Below are positions 1 through 6,454 of a stretch of 12,086 nt of DNA, one piece after another. The DNA comes from DASRHY01 sp046765875. GTDB taxonomy: Bacteria; Actinomycetota; Actinomycetes; Propionibacteriales; Kribbellaceae. Every line of letters begins with the position of its first letter. Within the stretch, counting starts at the first letter, position 1. The stretch covers positions 1-12,086 of the forward strand of contig JBKPSJ010000229.1 in assembly GCA_046765875.1 (NCBI GenBank). Reading direction: 5' to 3'. Made by a program: the position numbers and the translations under genes. A model generated the notes under the pieces. That model did no database searches. It saw only the letters and a list, made by a program, of their open reading frames with translations, and was not told where the DNA came from.

Positions 1-220
1 AGAACGACAGGATCAGCAGCGCGATCGCAACCAATGGGATCAGGATCTGGCCGGTGATGCTGTGTGCGATCTGGCCGAAGTTGGGGTCGGTGTTCTTGTC
101 GAAGACGCTTCCGTTGTCGGCGTCGTGGAAGATGCCGAAGGTGCCTAGGGCAATGAAAGCCGCCTGCAGCACCACTCCCAGCGATACCAGATGGCACAGC
201 GTGCGGTACGCGGACTTCAT
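1..220 (-). CDS. small multi-span membrane protein, DUF6220-like (3' end beyond window)
   Basis: This partial gene reads leftward from an ATG at 220 off the window edge, so only the first 73 codons are visible. A GAGAGGAC ribosome-binding site lies just upstream. The visible protein has a short basic N-terminus, a hydrophobic helix (about residues 8-28), a polar loop rich in D and N ending in DKN, then HSITGQ and a second hydrophobic helix. It is a paralogue of the next gene (308-754). About half the visible residues are identical, including LGVVLQA, DKN and HSI-GQ. It probably sits in the cytoplasmic membrane. I recall similar actinobacterial proteins filed as DUF6220, but could not check this. 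Function is unknown. The shared histidine at the start of helix 2 could be structural or a cofactor ligand. Confidence 0.75.
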   Translation of the reverse strand, partial: MKSAYRTLCHLVSLGVVLQAAFIALGTFGIFHDADNGSVFDKNTDPNFGQIAHSITGQILIPLVAIALLILSF

Positions 221-307
221 GGTCGTCCTCTCGATGTCGGCGGTCGGCCCCATCACGGTGGGCCCGGGTTCGCGAGCGCCGGCAACGACCCGCCACTGCG
301 GCGGCGG

Positions 308-754
308 CTACACCGTCGCGTCGGTCGCCGGCGCGCCCGCGGCCTCGCCCACCGGCGCGGCCCCGGCGGCCCGCCGCGACGCTAGCACCGCCACGGTGAA
401 CAGCGCGAGCGCATTGATTCCGTGCAGAAACCCGATCTGCGGTACGCCGAACGACAGGAACGCGAGCATCACCTGCAGCACGATCAGGCCGAACACGCTC
501 GCCGCCCACTTCACCCCGCCCGGCACCTTGGCGAAGAACGAGATGATCAGCAGCAGCAACCCGAGCAGCGGGATGATCCCCTGGCCGAAGATGCTGTGCA
601 GCAAGTGGCCTATATTGCCGTTGTAGTTCTTGTCGAGCACGGCTCCGTCGTCGATGTCCTTGATGACGCCGAACCAGGCGCCGGCGATGAACGAAGCCTG
701 CAGGACGACGCCGAGCGCGACCAGCCCGGCGAGCACGCGATACGTGGACCTCAT
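308..754 (-). CDS. four-helix membrane protein, DUF6220-like, 148 aa
   Basis: The ATG at 754 is preceded by a strong GAGGGGG ribosome-binding site (759-765). The protein has four predicted membrane helices at about residues 8-28, 57-74, 82-101 and 108-126. It ends in a short Ala/Pro-rich cytoplasmic tail. Histidines sit at the edges of helix 2 (H50, H53 in GHLLHSIFGQ) and helix 4 (H111 in FLHGINAL), and the H53 equivalent is kept in the paralogue at 1-220. The two genes are tandem duplicates 87 bp apart on the same strand, so they are probably co-transcribed. They lie downstream of coaX, separated by 131 bp that may hold their own promoter. No enzyme motif is visible. Family assignment to DUF6220 is from memory and tentative; a membrane protein of unknown function is the safe call. 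Confidence 0.85.
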   Translation of the reverse strand: MRSTYRVLAGLVALGVVLQASFIAGAWFGVIKDIDDGAVLDKNYNGNIGHLLHSIFGQGIIPLLGLLLLIISFFAKVPGGVKWAASVFGLIVLQVMLAFLSFGVPQIGFLHGINALALFTVAVLASRRAAGAAPVGEAAGAPATDATV

Positions 755-779
755 GGTTCCCCCTCAGGATCACGAGTCG

Positions 780-818
780 CCGCACCATGCCCAGCCCCGG
801 TGCGGTCACCTCATGGTG
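780..818. promoter_or_regulatory. overlapping inverted repeats in the coaX / membrane-protein gap
   Basis: Two alternative stems share the same left arm. CCGCACC at 780-786 pairs with GGTGCGG at 799-805. CACCATG at 783-789 pairs with CATGGTG at 812-818. They cannot form together. The site lies 26 nt upstream of the membrane-protein start (754) and about 70 nt beyond the coaX stop (886). It could therefore be a leader structure for the former or part of a terminator for the latter. There is no U-tract for a classical intrinsic terminator. No convincing -35/-10 pair was found in 755-885. This is a structural observation only; function is unproven. Confidence 0.3.
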
Positions 819-885
819 GGGCGCTCGCCGTTCCACCGGCAAGATCATTTCGGCGACTTTGGGGATCTCCCTGAAAGGCTGGTAC

Positions 886-1653
886 TCAGGCGTTCCGATC
901 GAACACGAGCCGTAGACCGAGCAACGTCAGCCACGGCTCGTGCTTGTCGATCGCGGGGCAGTCGGCGATCACTAGCGCCGCCAGTCCGCCGGTCGCGACA
1001 ACGGTCACATCTTCGGCACGCCAGCCCTGCTCGGTGAGGATCCGTCCGACGATGCCATCGATTTGGCCGGCCGCGCCGAAGACGGCGCCGGACTGCAGCG
1101 CCTCGATCGTGTTCCGCGCCACCACCGCGCGTGGTCGGATGAGTTCGACCTTGCGCAACTGGGCCGCGCGCATCCGCAGTGCGTCCAGTGAGATCTCGAT
1201 GCCCGGTGCGATCACGCCGCCGATGTACTGGCCCTTCGCACTCACCACGTCGTACGTCGTGGCGGTGCCCACGTCGACGACGATGCACGGCCCGCGCCCG
1301 CCGTACAGCGCGGCCGCCGCGACGGCGTTGACGATCCGGTCGGTGCCGACCTCGCGCGGGTTGTCCATCAGCACCGGCAGGCCGGTCTTGACGCCGGGCT
1401 CGACGATCACCGCCCGGACACCGGCGAAGTACCGGCTCGCGACCTCGCGTAGTTCGTGCAGCACGCTCGGCACCGCCGAGCACACCGCCACCCCATCGAT
1501 CTCGGCGTCCTTGATCAGGCCGGTCAGCAGCACGGCCCACTCGTCGGCGGTGCGCCGGTCGTCGGTGCCGACCCTCCATGTGCGCTCAACCCGGTCGCCG
1601 TCCAGCAGTCCGACGACGGTACGGGTGTTCTCGGTGGCGATCGCGAGCAGCAT
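886..1653 (-). CDS. coaX: CoaX-like type III pantothenate kinase with altered phosphate motif 1
   Basis: This 255-residue protein has the normal length for type III pantothenate kinase, an ASKHA-fold enzyme that phosphorylates pantothenate in the first step of CoA synthesis. Family motifs seen are GTDRIVN (103-109, with the catalytic-type Asp105), VDVGTATTYD (126-135, phosphate motif 2), GGVIAPG (145-151) and VATGGLA near residue 220. The first phosphate motif, usually D-V-G-N-T near residue 6, reads A-T-E-N-T here, so the Asp is Ala and the Gly is Glu. That Asp is a conserved metal/phosphate-loop residue, so activity is uncertain; M. tuberculosis CoaX was also reported inactive. The ATG at 1653 shares one base with the nadC stop (TGATG), giving translational coupling and fixing the start. 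It is the last gene of the operon. An in-frame extension further upstream is only nadC antisense-frame reading. Confidence 0.85.
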   Translation of the reverse strand: MLLAIATENTRTVVGLLDGDRVERTWRVGTDDRRTADEWAVLLTGLIKDAEIDGVAVCSAVPSVLHELREVASRYFAGVRAVIVEPGVKTGLPVLMDNPREVGTDRIVNAVAAAALYGGRGPCIVVDVGTATTYDVVSAKGQYIGGVIAPGIEISLDALRMRAAQLRKVELIRPRAVVARNTIEALQSGAVFGAAGQIDGIVGRILTEQGWRAEDVTVVATGGLAALVIADCPAIDKHEPWLTLLGLRLVFDRNA

Positions 1654-2507
1654 CAGGATCCCGCCCGCAGATCCATGGCGATGTCGAGCACGGGAGCGGA
1701 GTGGGTCAGCGCCCCGACGGCCAGGTAGTCGACACCGGTCTCGGCGACCTCGCGGGCCCGGTCGAGGGTGAGACCACCGGAGGCCTCGAGTCTGGCCCGG
1801 CCGTCGACCTTCTGGACCGCCTGGCGCAACTGATCCACCGGCATGTTGTCGAGCAGGATCAGGTCCGCACCGGCCTCGACCGCGTGCACCGCGTCCTCGA
1901 CCGTGTCGACCTCGATCTCCACCGGTACGTTCGGGAACTCGGTGCGTACGGCAACGAACGCTTCGGCGACACCGCCCGCGGCGACAACGTGGTTGTCCTT
2001 GATCAGCGCGGCGTCGGACAGCGACATCCGATGGTTCAAGCCACCTCCACAGCGCACCGCGTACTTCTCCAGGCTGCGCAGCAGCGGCATCGTCTTGCGG
2101 GTGTCGCGGATCTTCGCCCCGGTGCCGTCGACCGCCGCGACCCAGCGGGCGGTCAATGTCGCCACGCCGGACAGGTGGCACAGCAGGTTCAGCGCGGTGC
2201 GTTCGGCGGTCAGCAGATCCCGGGTCGGGCCGGTCACCGTCAGCAGCACATGACCCGCGCGGACCGGCGTACCGTCGCTGACCTTGCGCTCGGTGCTGAT
2301 CTGGTCGCCGGCCACGATCCGCAGCACCGTCTCGGCCACCTCGAGCCCGGCCACGACGCCGTCGGCGCGGGCCACGAAGTCGGCGGTGGAGCGCTGGTTC
2401 TCCGGGATGGTCGCGACGCTGGTGACGTCCACGCCGCCGGCCAGGTCCTCGTCCAGCGCCGCGCGGATGAGATCCGCCACCCAGCGCCTGTCCAGCAGGT
2501 CGTCCAT
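1653..2507 (-). CDS. nadC: nicotinate-nucleotide pyrophosphorylase (quinolinate phosphoribosyltransferase)
   Basis: NadC converts quinolinate and PRPP to nicotinate mononucleotide, CO2 and pyrophosphate, the step where de novo synthesis enters the common NAD pathway. The 284-residue length is typical. Recognisable blocks are ERTALNLL (102-109), DTRKTMP (135-141), GGGLNHR followed by the LIKDNH lysine/asparagine/histidine block (154-173), EVDT (199-202), LLDNM (218-222) and LEASGG (240-245). Together these form the substrate and PRPP sites of this type II PRTase barrel. All look intact. The ATG at 2507 lies 15 bp after the nadB stop, with only a weak Shine-Dalgarno, so it is probably translated with nadB. 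Its TGA overlaps the coaX ATG by one base. The enzyme is cytoplasmic and usually works as a dimer or hexamer of dimers. Confidence 0.97.
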   Translation of the reverse strand: MDDLLDRRWVADLIRAALDEDLAGGVDVTSVATIPENQRSTADFVARADGVVAGLEVAETVLRIVAGDQISTERKVSDGTPVRAGHVLLTVTGPTRDLLTAERTALNLLCHLSGVATLTARWVAAVDGTGAKIRDTRKTMPLLRSLEKYAVRCGGGLNHRMSLSDAALIKDNHVVAAGGVAEAFVAVRTEFPNVPVEIEVDTVEDAVHAVEAGADLILLDNMPVDQLRQAVQKVDGRARLEASGGLTLDRAREVAETGVDYLAVGALTHSAPVLDIAMDLRAGS

Positions 2508-2522
2508 AGTCGTGAAGTCCCG

Positions 2523-4169
2523 TCAGGTCCCGGCTCGAGGTACGAAGGTCGCCTGGGGGCGCGCTACACCTTCGCCGCCGAGGGTCACGTCAATACTGCC
2601 CAGCCAGTGCCGGTCGTCGCGGTCGGGGTGGTCCTCGCGCCAGTGCGAGCCGCGGCTCTCCTCGCGGGTCACAGCCGCGGCGATCAGCGCCGAGCCGACG
2701 GTGACCAGGTTGGTCTTCTCCCACGACGGTGTACCGGGTCGGTCGGACCCGCGCGCGATCAGTTTGGCCAGCCCCGCCGCCGCGTCGGCCAGTCCGCCCG
2801 CGCTCCGGATCACCCCGGCACCGATGGTCATCACGCGCTGCAGGTCTTCTACGTCGCCACTGTCGACCAGTCCCGCCGGACGGTCGTCGGTTCCGGGCTC
2901 CTGCGGATCCGGCAGCCCGGCGGCCAGCGATGCCGCGATCCGGCGCGCGAACACCAGACCCTCGAGCAACGAGTTCGACGCCAGCCGGTTCGCGCCGTGT
3001 ACGCCGGTACAGGCGACCTCACCGCAGGCGTACAACCCGGGCACGGTGCTCCGGCCGTCGAGGTCGGTCCACACCCCGCCGGACGAGTAGTGGCAGGCCG
3101 GTGCGACCGGGATCAGGTCGTGCACCGGGTCGATCCCGTGCGACCGGCAGGACGCCAGGATGGTCGGGAACCGCACCCGCCACTTCTCCTCGCCGAACGC
3201 CCGCGCGTCCAGGAACACATGGTCCTTGCCGGTGGCAAACATCTGCCGGGTGATCGCCTTGGCGACCACGTCGCGCGGTGCCAGGTCGGCCAGTTCGTGC
3301 TGCCCCTGCATGAAACGGTTGCCCTCGGCGTCGAGCAGGAACGCGCCCTCGCCGCGGACCGCCTCTGAGACCAGCGGCTGCTGGCCCTTCGCGGACCTGC
3401 CCAGCCACAGCACCGTCGGGTGGAACTGGACGAACTCCAGATCGCGGATCGTCGCACCGGCCCGCAGCGCCAGCGCCACACCGTCTCCGGTGGACACGCT
3501 CGGGTTCGTGGTGGCGGCGTACAACTGGCCCATCCCACCGGTCGCCAGCACCACCGCACGGCAGCGGATCGCGCCGACGCCGTCGAGTTGGCCCTCGCCC
3601 ATCACGTGCAGCGTGACCCCGGCGACGGCGCCGTCGGCCGCGGTCAGCAGGTCGAGCACCAGCGCGTGCTCGATGATCCGGATCTCCGGCGCACCGCGGA
3701 CCGCCGTGACCAGGGCGCGCTCGATCTCGGCGCCGGTCGCGTCGCCGCCGGCGTGCGCGATCCGGTTGCGGTGGTGCCCGCCCTCGCGGGTCAGCGCCAG
3801 CTCGCCGGACGGCGTCCGGTCGAATTCCGCGCCGAGCGCGATCAGCTCGTGGACCGCGTCCGGGCCCTCGGTCACCAGTGTCTGGACCGCATCTGGGTCG
3901 CACAGCCCGGCACCGGCGGTCAGGGTGTCCAGCCGATGCTGCTCAGGGCTGTCGCCGGGGTCCAGCGCGGCGGCGATCCCGCCCTGTGCCCACTGGGTCG
4001 AGCCGGACGCGATCACATCCTTGGTCACCACCAGCACCCGGCCCGCCGGTCGCGACCGAAGCGCCGCCGTCAGTCCCGCGATACCGGACCCGATCACGAC
4101 CACGTCGGCCTCGTCGGTCCAGCCCGGCGCGGGCGCGGCCAGTCGCCGGGGAACTGCGGGTGTTTCCAT
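2523..4169 (-). CDS. nadB: L-aspartate oxidase
   Basis: NadB oxidises L-aspartate to iminoaspartate with FAD; NadA (not in this window) then makes quinolinate. The 548-residue protein has the FAD-binding VVVIGSGIAGL (23-33). It also has the STQWAQGGIAAAL substrate/FAD segment, REGGHHRNRIAHAGGDATG, EFVQFHPT, and LVSEAVRGEGAFL. The signature around HYSSGGVWTD through GEVACTGVHGANRLASNSLLEG identifies the fumarate reductase/succinate dehydrogenase flavoprotein family and specifically NadB. A C-terminal helical domain with GSHWREDHPDRDD completes the usual architecture. The ATG at 4169 gives about 22 residues before the dinucleotide fold. The Shine-Dalgarno is weak. The panC stop is 22 bp upstream, so it is in the same operon. 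It competes with pantothenate synthesis for aspartate via PanD, which is encoded elsewhere. Confidence 0.97.
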   Translation of the reverse strand: METPAVPRRLAAPAPGWTDEADVVVIGSGIAGLTAALRSRPAGRVLVVTKDVIASGSTQWAQGGIAAALDPGDSPEQHRLDTLTAGAGLCDPDAVQTLVTEGPDAVHELIALGAEFDRTPSGELALTREGGHHRNRIAHAGGDATGAEIERALVTAVRGAPEIRIIEHALVLDLLTAADGAVAGVTLHVMGEGQLDGVGAIRCRAVVLATGGMGQLYAATTNPSVSTGDGVALALRAGATIRDLEFVQFHPTVLWLGRSAKGQQPLVSEAVRGEGAFLLDAEGNRFMQGQHELADLAPRDVVAKAITRQMFATGKDHVFLDARAFGEEKWRVRFPTILASCRSHGIDPVHDLIPVAPACHYSSGGVWTDLDGRSTVPGLYACGEVACTGVHGANRLASNSLLEGLVFARRIAASLAAGLPDPQEPGTDDRPAGLVDSGDVEDLQRVMTIGAGVIRSAGGLADAAAGLAKLIARGSDRPGTPSWEKTNLVTVGSALIAAAVTREESRGSHWREDHPDRDDRHWLGSIDVTLGGEGVARPQATFVPRAGT

Positions 4170-4191
4170 CAGGCGACCGTACCGAAGGACT

Positions 4192-5019
4192 TCAGCGGAG
4201 GGTGACGGACATGTTGTCGATGAGACGGGTGGGCCCGACCCGTGCAGCGACCAGCATCCGCGCCTCGCCCGGCGCCACCACCGGGCCCAGATCGGGCGCC
4301 CGGAGGGCGAAGTAGTCCAGGCCGATCCCCGGGGCGTCGTCGAGCTCGGCGTGCGCGGCCTCGAGTACCGCGTCCGGGCCGTGTGCGCCGGCCTTTGCCC
4401 CGGCGACCAGGGCCCGGTGCAGCGCCAGCGCCTCGTGCCGCTGGGTCTCGTCCAGGAACCGGTTCCGTGACGACAGCGCCAGTCCGTCCCGCTCCCGTAC
4501 CGTCGGTACGCCGACGATCTCGACGTCGAGGTCCAGGTCGGTCACCATCGCGCGGATCAGGGTGAGCTGCTGGTAGTCCTTCTCACCGAACAGGGCCATG
4601 TCCGGCGCGGTCAGGTGCAGCATCTTCGACACCACGGTGAGCACGCCGGCGAAGTGGCCGGGCCGGCTCTTGCCCTCGAGTTCGTCGGCGAGCGGGCCCG
4701 GGTGGATCGTGACCGTCGGCTCCTGCGGATACAGCTCCTCGCGGGACGGATTGAAAACCAGGTCGACACCCTCGGCCTTCGCCACCGCCAGATCGGCCGC
4801 CAGGGTGCGCGGGTAGGTGTCGAAGTCCTCCGCGGGCCCGAACTGGAGCGGGTTCACGAAGATCGTCAGCACCACGCTGCCGTCCGGCCCGACCCGCTCG
4901 CGGGCCTCGCGGAGCAGGGCGGCATGCCCTCCGTGCAGGGCACCCATCGTCATCACGACCGCGCGTCGCCGTACCGCGCTCGCGGCCCGCAGCTCTGCCT
5001 TGGTCTGGGTCAGTCTCAC
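4192..5019 (-). CDS. panC: pantoate--beta-alanine ligase (pantothenate synthetase)
   Basis: PanC condenses pantoate with beta-alanine using ATP to form pantothenate (vitamin B5). The 275-residue protein shows the nucleotidyl-transferase HIGH-type motif TMGALHGGH (24-32). It also shows FVNPLQFG, the YPRTL block, HFAGVLTVV, FGEKDYQQL (ATP and pantoate lysine/aspartate/glutamine) and the KMSKS-like LALSSRNRFL. One oddity is that the proline normally before TMGALH (V-P-T-M) is methionine here (V-M-T-M at 22-25). The GTG start at 5019 is chosen because GGAAGGGG (5026-5033) is 6 nt upstream. That GTG also overlaps the stop of the preceding gene by 4 nt (GTGA), implying coupled translation. A much longer in-frame extension upstream is shadow reading of the DUF2520 gene. 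Confidence 0.96.
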   Translation of the reverse strand: MRLTQTKAELRAASAVRRRAVVMTMGALHGGHAALLREARERVGPDGSVVLTIFVNPLQFGPAEDFDTYPRTLAADLAVAKAEGVDLVFNPSREELYPQEPTVTIHPGPLADELEGKSRPGHFAGVLTVVSKMLHLTAPDMALFGEKDYQQLTLIRAMVTDLDLDVEIVGVPTVRERDGLALSSRNRFLDETQRHEALALHRALVAGAKAGAHGPDAVLEAAHAELDDAPGIGLDYFALRAPDLGPVVAPGEARMLVAARVGPTRLIDNMSVTLR

Positions 5020-5867
5020 CGCTCGCCCCTTCCGGTCTCCTGATCCACCAGTACCAAGCGAAGCCTGTCCGCGGTGTCCGCGTCCAGCCTTCCGGCGCGG
5101 ACGGCGATGTCGGCGGTCGCCAAGGCCAGCGCGATGTACGTCTGCCGGACATCCGCAGGCAGCACGGCGAGGTGAGCTCGTACGGTCTCGACGTCGCCGC
5201 GCGAGATCGGCCCGGTGAGCGCGGCCGGTCCGTCCCGCAGCGCGTTGTCGATCAACGCCGTCATGAGCGGCCGGAGCGTCGCCACCGGGTCCTCGATCCC
5301 GGCGCCGCGCAGCACCTCCGAGGCCTGCTCGACCAGCGCGACCAGGTAGTTCGAGCCGTGCACGACACCCGCGTGGTACGCCGCCCGGTGCTCCTCGGCG
5401 ACCCACTGGACCCCGGCTCCGAGGCTCTTGACCAGGTCCTCGACCAGCCCGCGTGCGTAGTCCGGCGCGGTCGCGGTGAAGGTGATGCCGGGCACCCGGT
5501 CCACGTCGAGCGCCGTACCGGTGAATGTCATCGGCGGATGCAAGGCGACCGGAGTCGCCGGTGCTGCCGCGGCCAGTACGGCCAGCCCGTGCGCGCCGGA
5601 CAGGTGGACGACGTACTTGTCCTCTCGGACATCGAGCTCACCGGCGACCGTGGCGATCGCGTCGTCGGGCACAGCAAGGATCAGTATCGCCGCCGATGCG
5701 GACAGGGTCGTGAGTTCGACCACGGGTACGCCGGGCAGCAGCCGCTCGGCACGTTCCCGCGAGGCCGCCGATCGCGCGGTCACACCGGTGAGCTCGTGGC
5801 CCGCGTTCCGCAGCGCCGTACCGAGCACGCTCCCGGCCCGGCCGGCTCCGACAACCCCGATCTGCAC
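5016..5867 (-). CDS. Rossmann-fold DUF2520 oxidoreductase (possible PanG-type ketopantoate reductase)
   Basis: This 283-residue protein has an N-terminal NAD(P)-binding Rossmann domain, with IGVVGAGRAGSVLG at 3-16 and LILAVPDDAI near residue 60. It is followed by the all-helical DUF2520 domain, marked by HPPMTF, AYHAGVVHGSNYLVAL and ALTGPISRGDVETV. DUF2520 genes sit beside panC in many Actinobacteria. I recall a family member (PanG, Francisella) shown to reduce ketopantoate to pantoate, the substrate PanC needs. That makes ketopantoate reductase the best guess here, but it is inference from family and neighbourhood. The GTG start at 5867 matches the beginning of the Rossmann strand and has GAGAGG upstream. 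It is the first gene of the leftward operon, and only 41 bp separate it from the divergent gene at 5909. Confidence 0.88.
   Translation of the reverse strand: MQIGVVGAGRAGSVLGTALRNAGHELTGVTARSAASRERAERLLPGVPVVELTTLSASAAILILAVPDDAIATVAGELDVREDKYVVHLSGAHGLAVLAAAAPATPVALHPPMTFTGTALDVDRVPGITFTATAPDYARGLVEDLVKSLGAGVQWVAEEHRAAYHAGVVHGSNYLVALVEQASEVLRGAGIEDPVATLRPLMTALIDNALRDGPAALTGPISRGDVETVRAHLAVLPADVRQTYIALALATADIAVRAGRLDADTADRLRLVLVDQETGRGER
5026..5033 (-). promoter_or_regulatory. ribosome-binding site that fixes the panC start
   Basis: GGAAGGGG on the minus strand lies 6 nt before the GTG at 5019. It sits inside the end of the DUF2520 coding sequence. Because panC has no ATG at the point where family similarity begins, this site plus the GTGA stop/start overlap decides the start codon. 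Confidence 0.6.
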
Positions 5868-5896
5868 GCCCCCACCCTCTCGCGCCCGGCCTGCGG

Positions 5897-5902
5897 AACA
5901 AT
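5897..5902 (+). promoter_or_regulatory. candidate -10 element for a leaderless transcript
   Basis: AACAAT (one mismatch from the actinobacterial TANNNT -10 consensus) ends exactly six bases before the GTG at 5909. This is the spacing at which transcription would start at or next to the start codon. There is no clear Shine-Dalgarno for that GTG, which fits a leaderless mRNA. No good -35 is visible. The same arrangement recurs at 9769-9781. Prediction only. Confidence 0.3.
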
Positions 5903-5908
5903 GCCCGG

Positions 5909-6454
5909 GTGGGCGAATGGACGTCGGCCGTGCTGATCTCGGTTCGCGAGCTGGCCGGGTACACGGACCGCTGGCGGACCGTCTCGTACGATGACCTGTC
6001 CGATATGCCGATCGCCGATCAGGTCCCACCGCACGTGACGGTACTGGTGCCGTGGGCCCGCGATCCGGACGACGCCGAAGCCCGCGAGCGACTCGCCGGG
6101 GCGGTCGCCGGATTCGGACCGGTCGACCTGTGCTTCGGCTCCGCGGGTCTGTTCTCCAACGGCGTGGTGTACCTCGAGCCCGAACCCGATCTGACCGGAT
6201 TGCTCCGGGCCGTCGGCACCGCGTTCCCCGAGTTCCCCGCGTACGGCGGCGGCCACCCGGACCCGCGCCCACACCTCACGGTCTCGGCCATGGGTGGAGT
6301 CGCGGTGCTCGCCGACGTCGAGGTGGCACTGGCAATCGAGCAGCCGCCGCGGGTCCCCGTCGATCATCTGGCGATCTATGCACCGACAGCCGACGGCGTC
6401 TGGCACGAGCGCGGCCGGGTCCCGCTCGTCGGTCCTCGATCGTCATGGCCGTGA
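5909..6454 (+). CDS. 2H phosphoesterase / 2'-5' RNA ligase superfamily protein
   Basis: The 181-residue protein carries two H-x-T motifs, PHVTVLVP (H42, T44) and PHLTVS (H122, T124). These are spaced and placed as in the two-lobed 2H phosphoesterase fold (2'-5' RNA ligase, cyclic phosphodiesterase, LigT). Members hydrolyse or join 2',5' or cyclic phosphate bonds in RNA or nucleotides; the substrate here cannot be told. Both catalytic pairs are intact, so it is probably active. The GTG at 5909 is taken as the start. An in-frame GTG at 5930, just before the first beta strand (VLISV), is a reasonable alternative. It heads a plus-strand pair and overlaps the methyltransferase start by up to 10 nt. 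It is divergent from the pan/nad operon, so the 41-bp gap must serve both. Confidence 0.85.
   Translation: MGEWTSAVLISVRELAGYTDRWRTVSYDDLSDMPIADQVPPHVTVLVPWARDPDDAEARERLAGAVAGFGPVDLCFGSAGLFSNGVVYLEPEPDLTGLLRAVGTAFPEFPAYGGGHPDPRPHLTVSAMGGVAVLADVEVALAIEQPPRVPVDHLAIYAPTADGVWHERGRVPLVGPRSSWP

Noticed and set aside
1654..2181. N-terminal extension of coaX
   Set aside because: It reads through nadC in another frame. The ATG at 1653, sharing a base with the nadC stop, gives the standard CoaX N-terminus.
1578..3368. 596-codon plus-strand open frame
   Set aside because: It is antisense to coaX, nadC and nadB, all of which have clear family motifs. Long antisense frames are expected in high-GC DNA, and the translation is low-complexity Arg/Gly/His/Gln-rich.
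5020..5406. N-terminal extension of panC
   Set aside because: The added residues are Arg/Gly-rich shadow of the DUF2520 gene. The GTG at 5019 has a ribosome-binding site and a GTGA overlap, and family similarity begins there.
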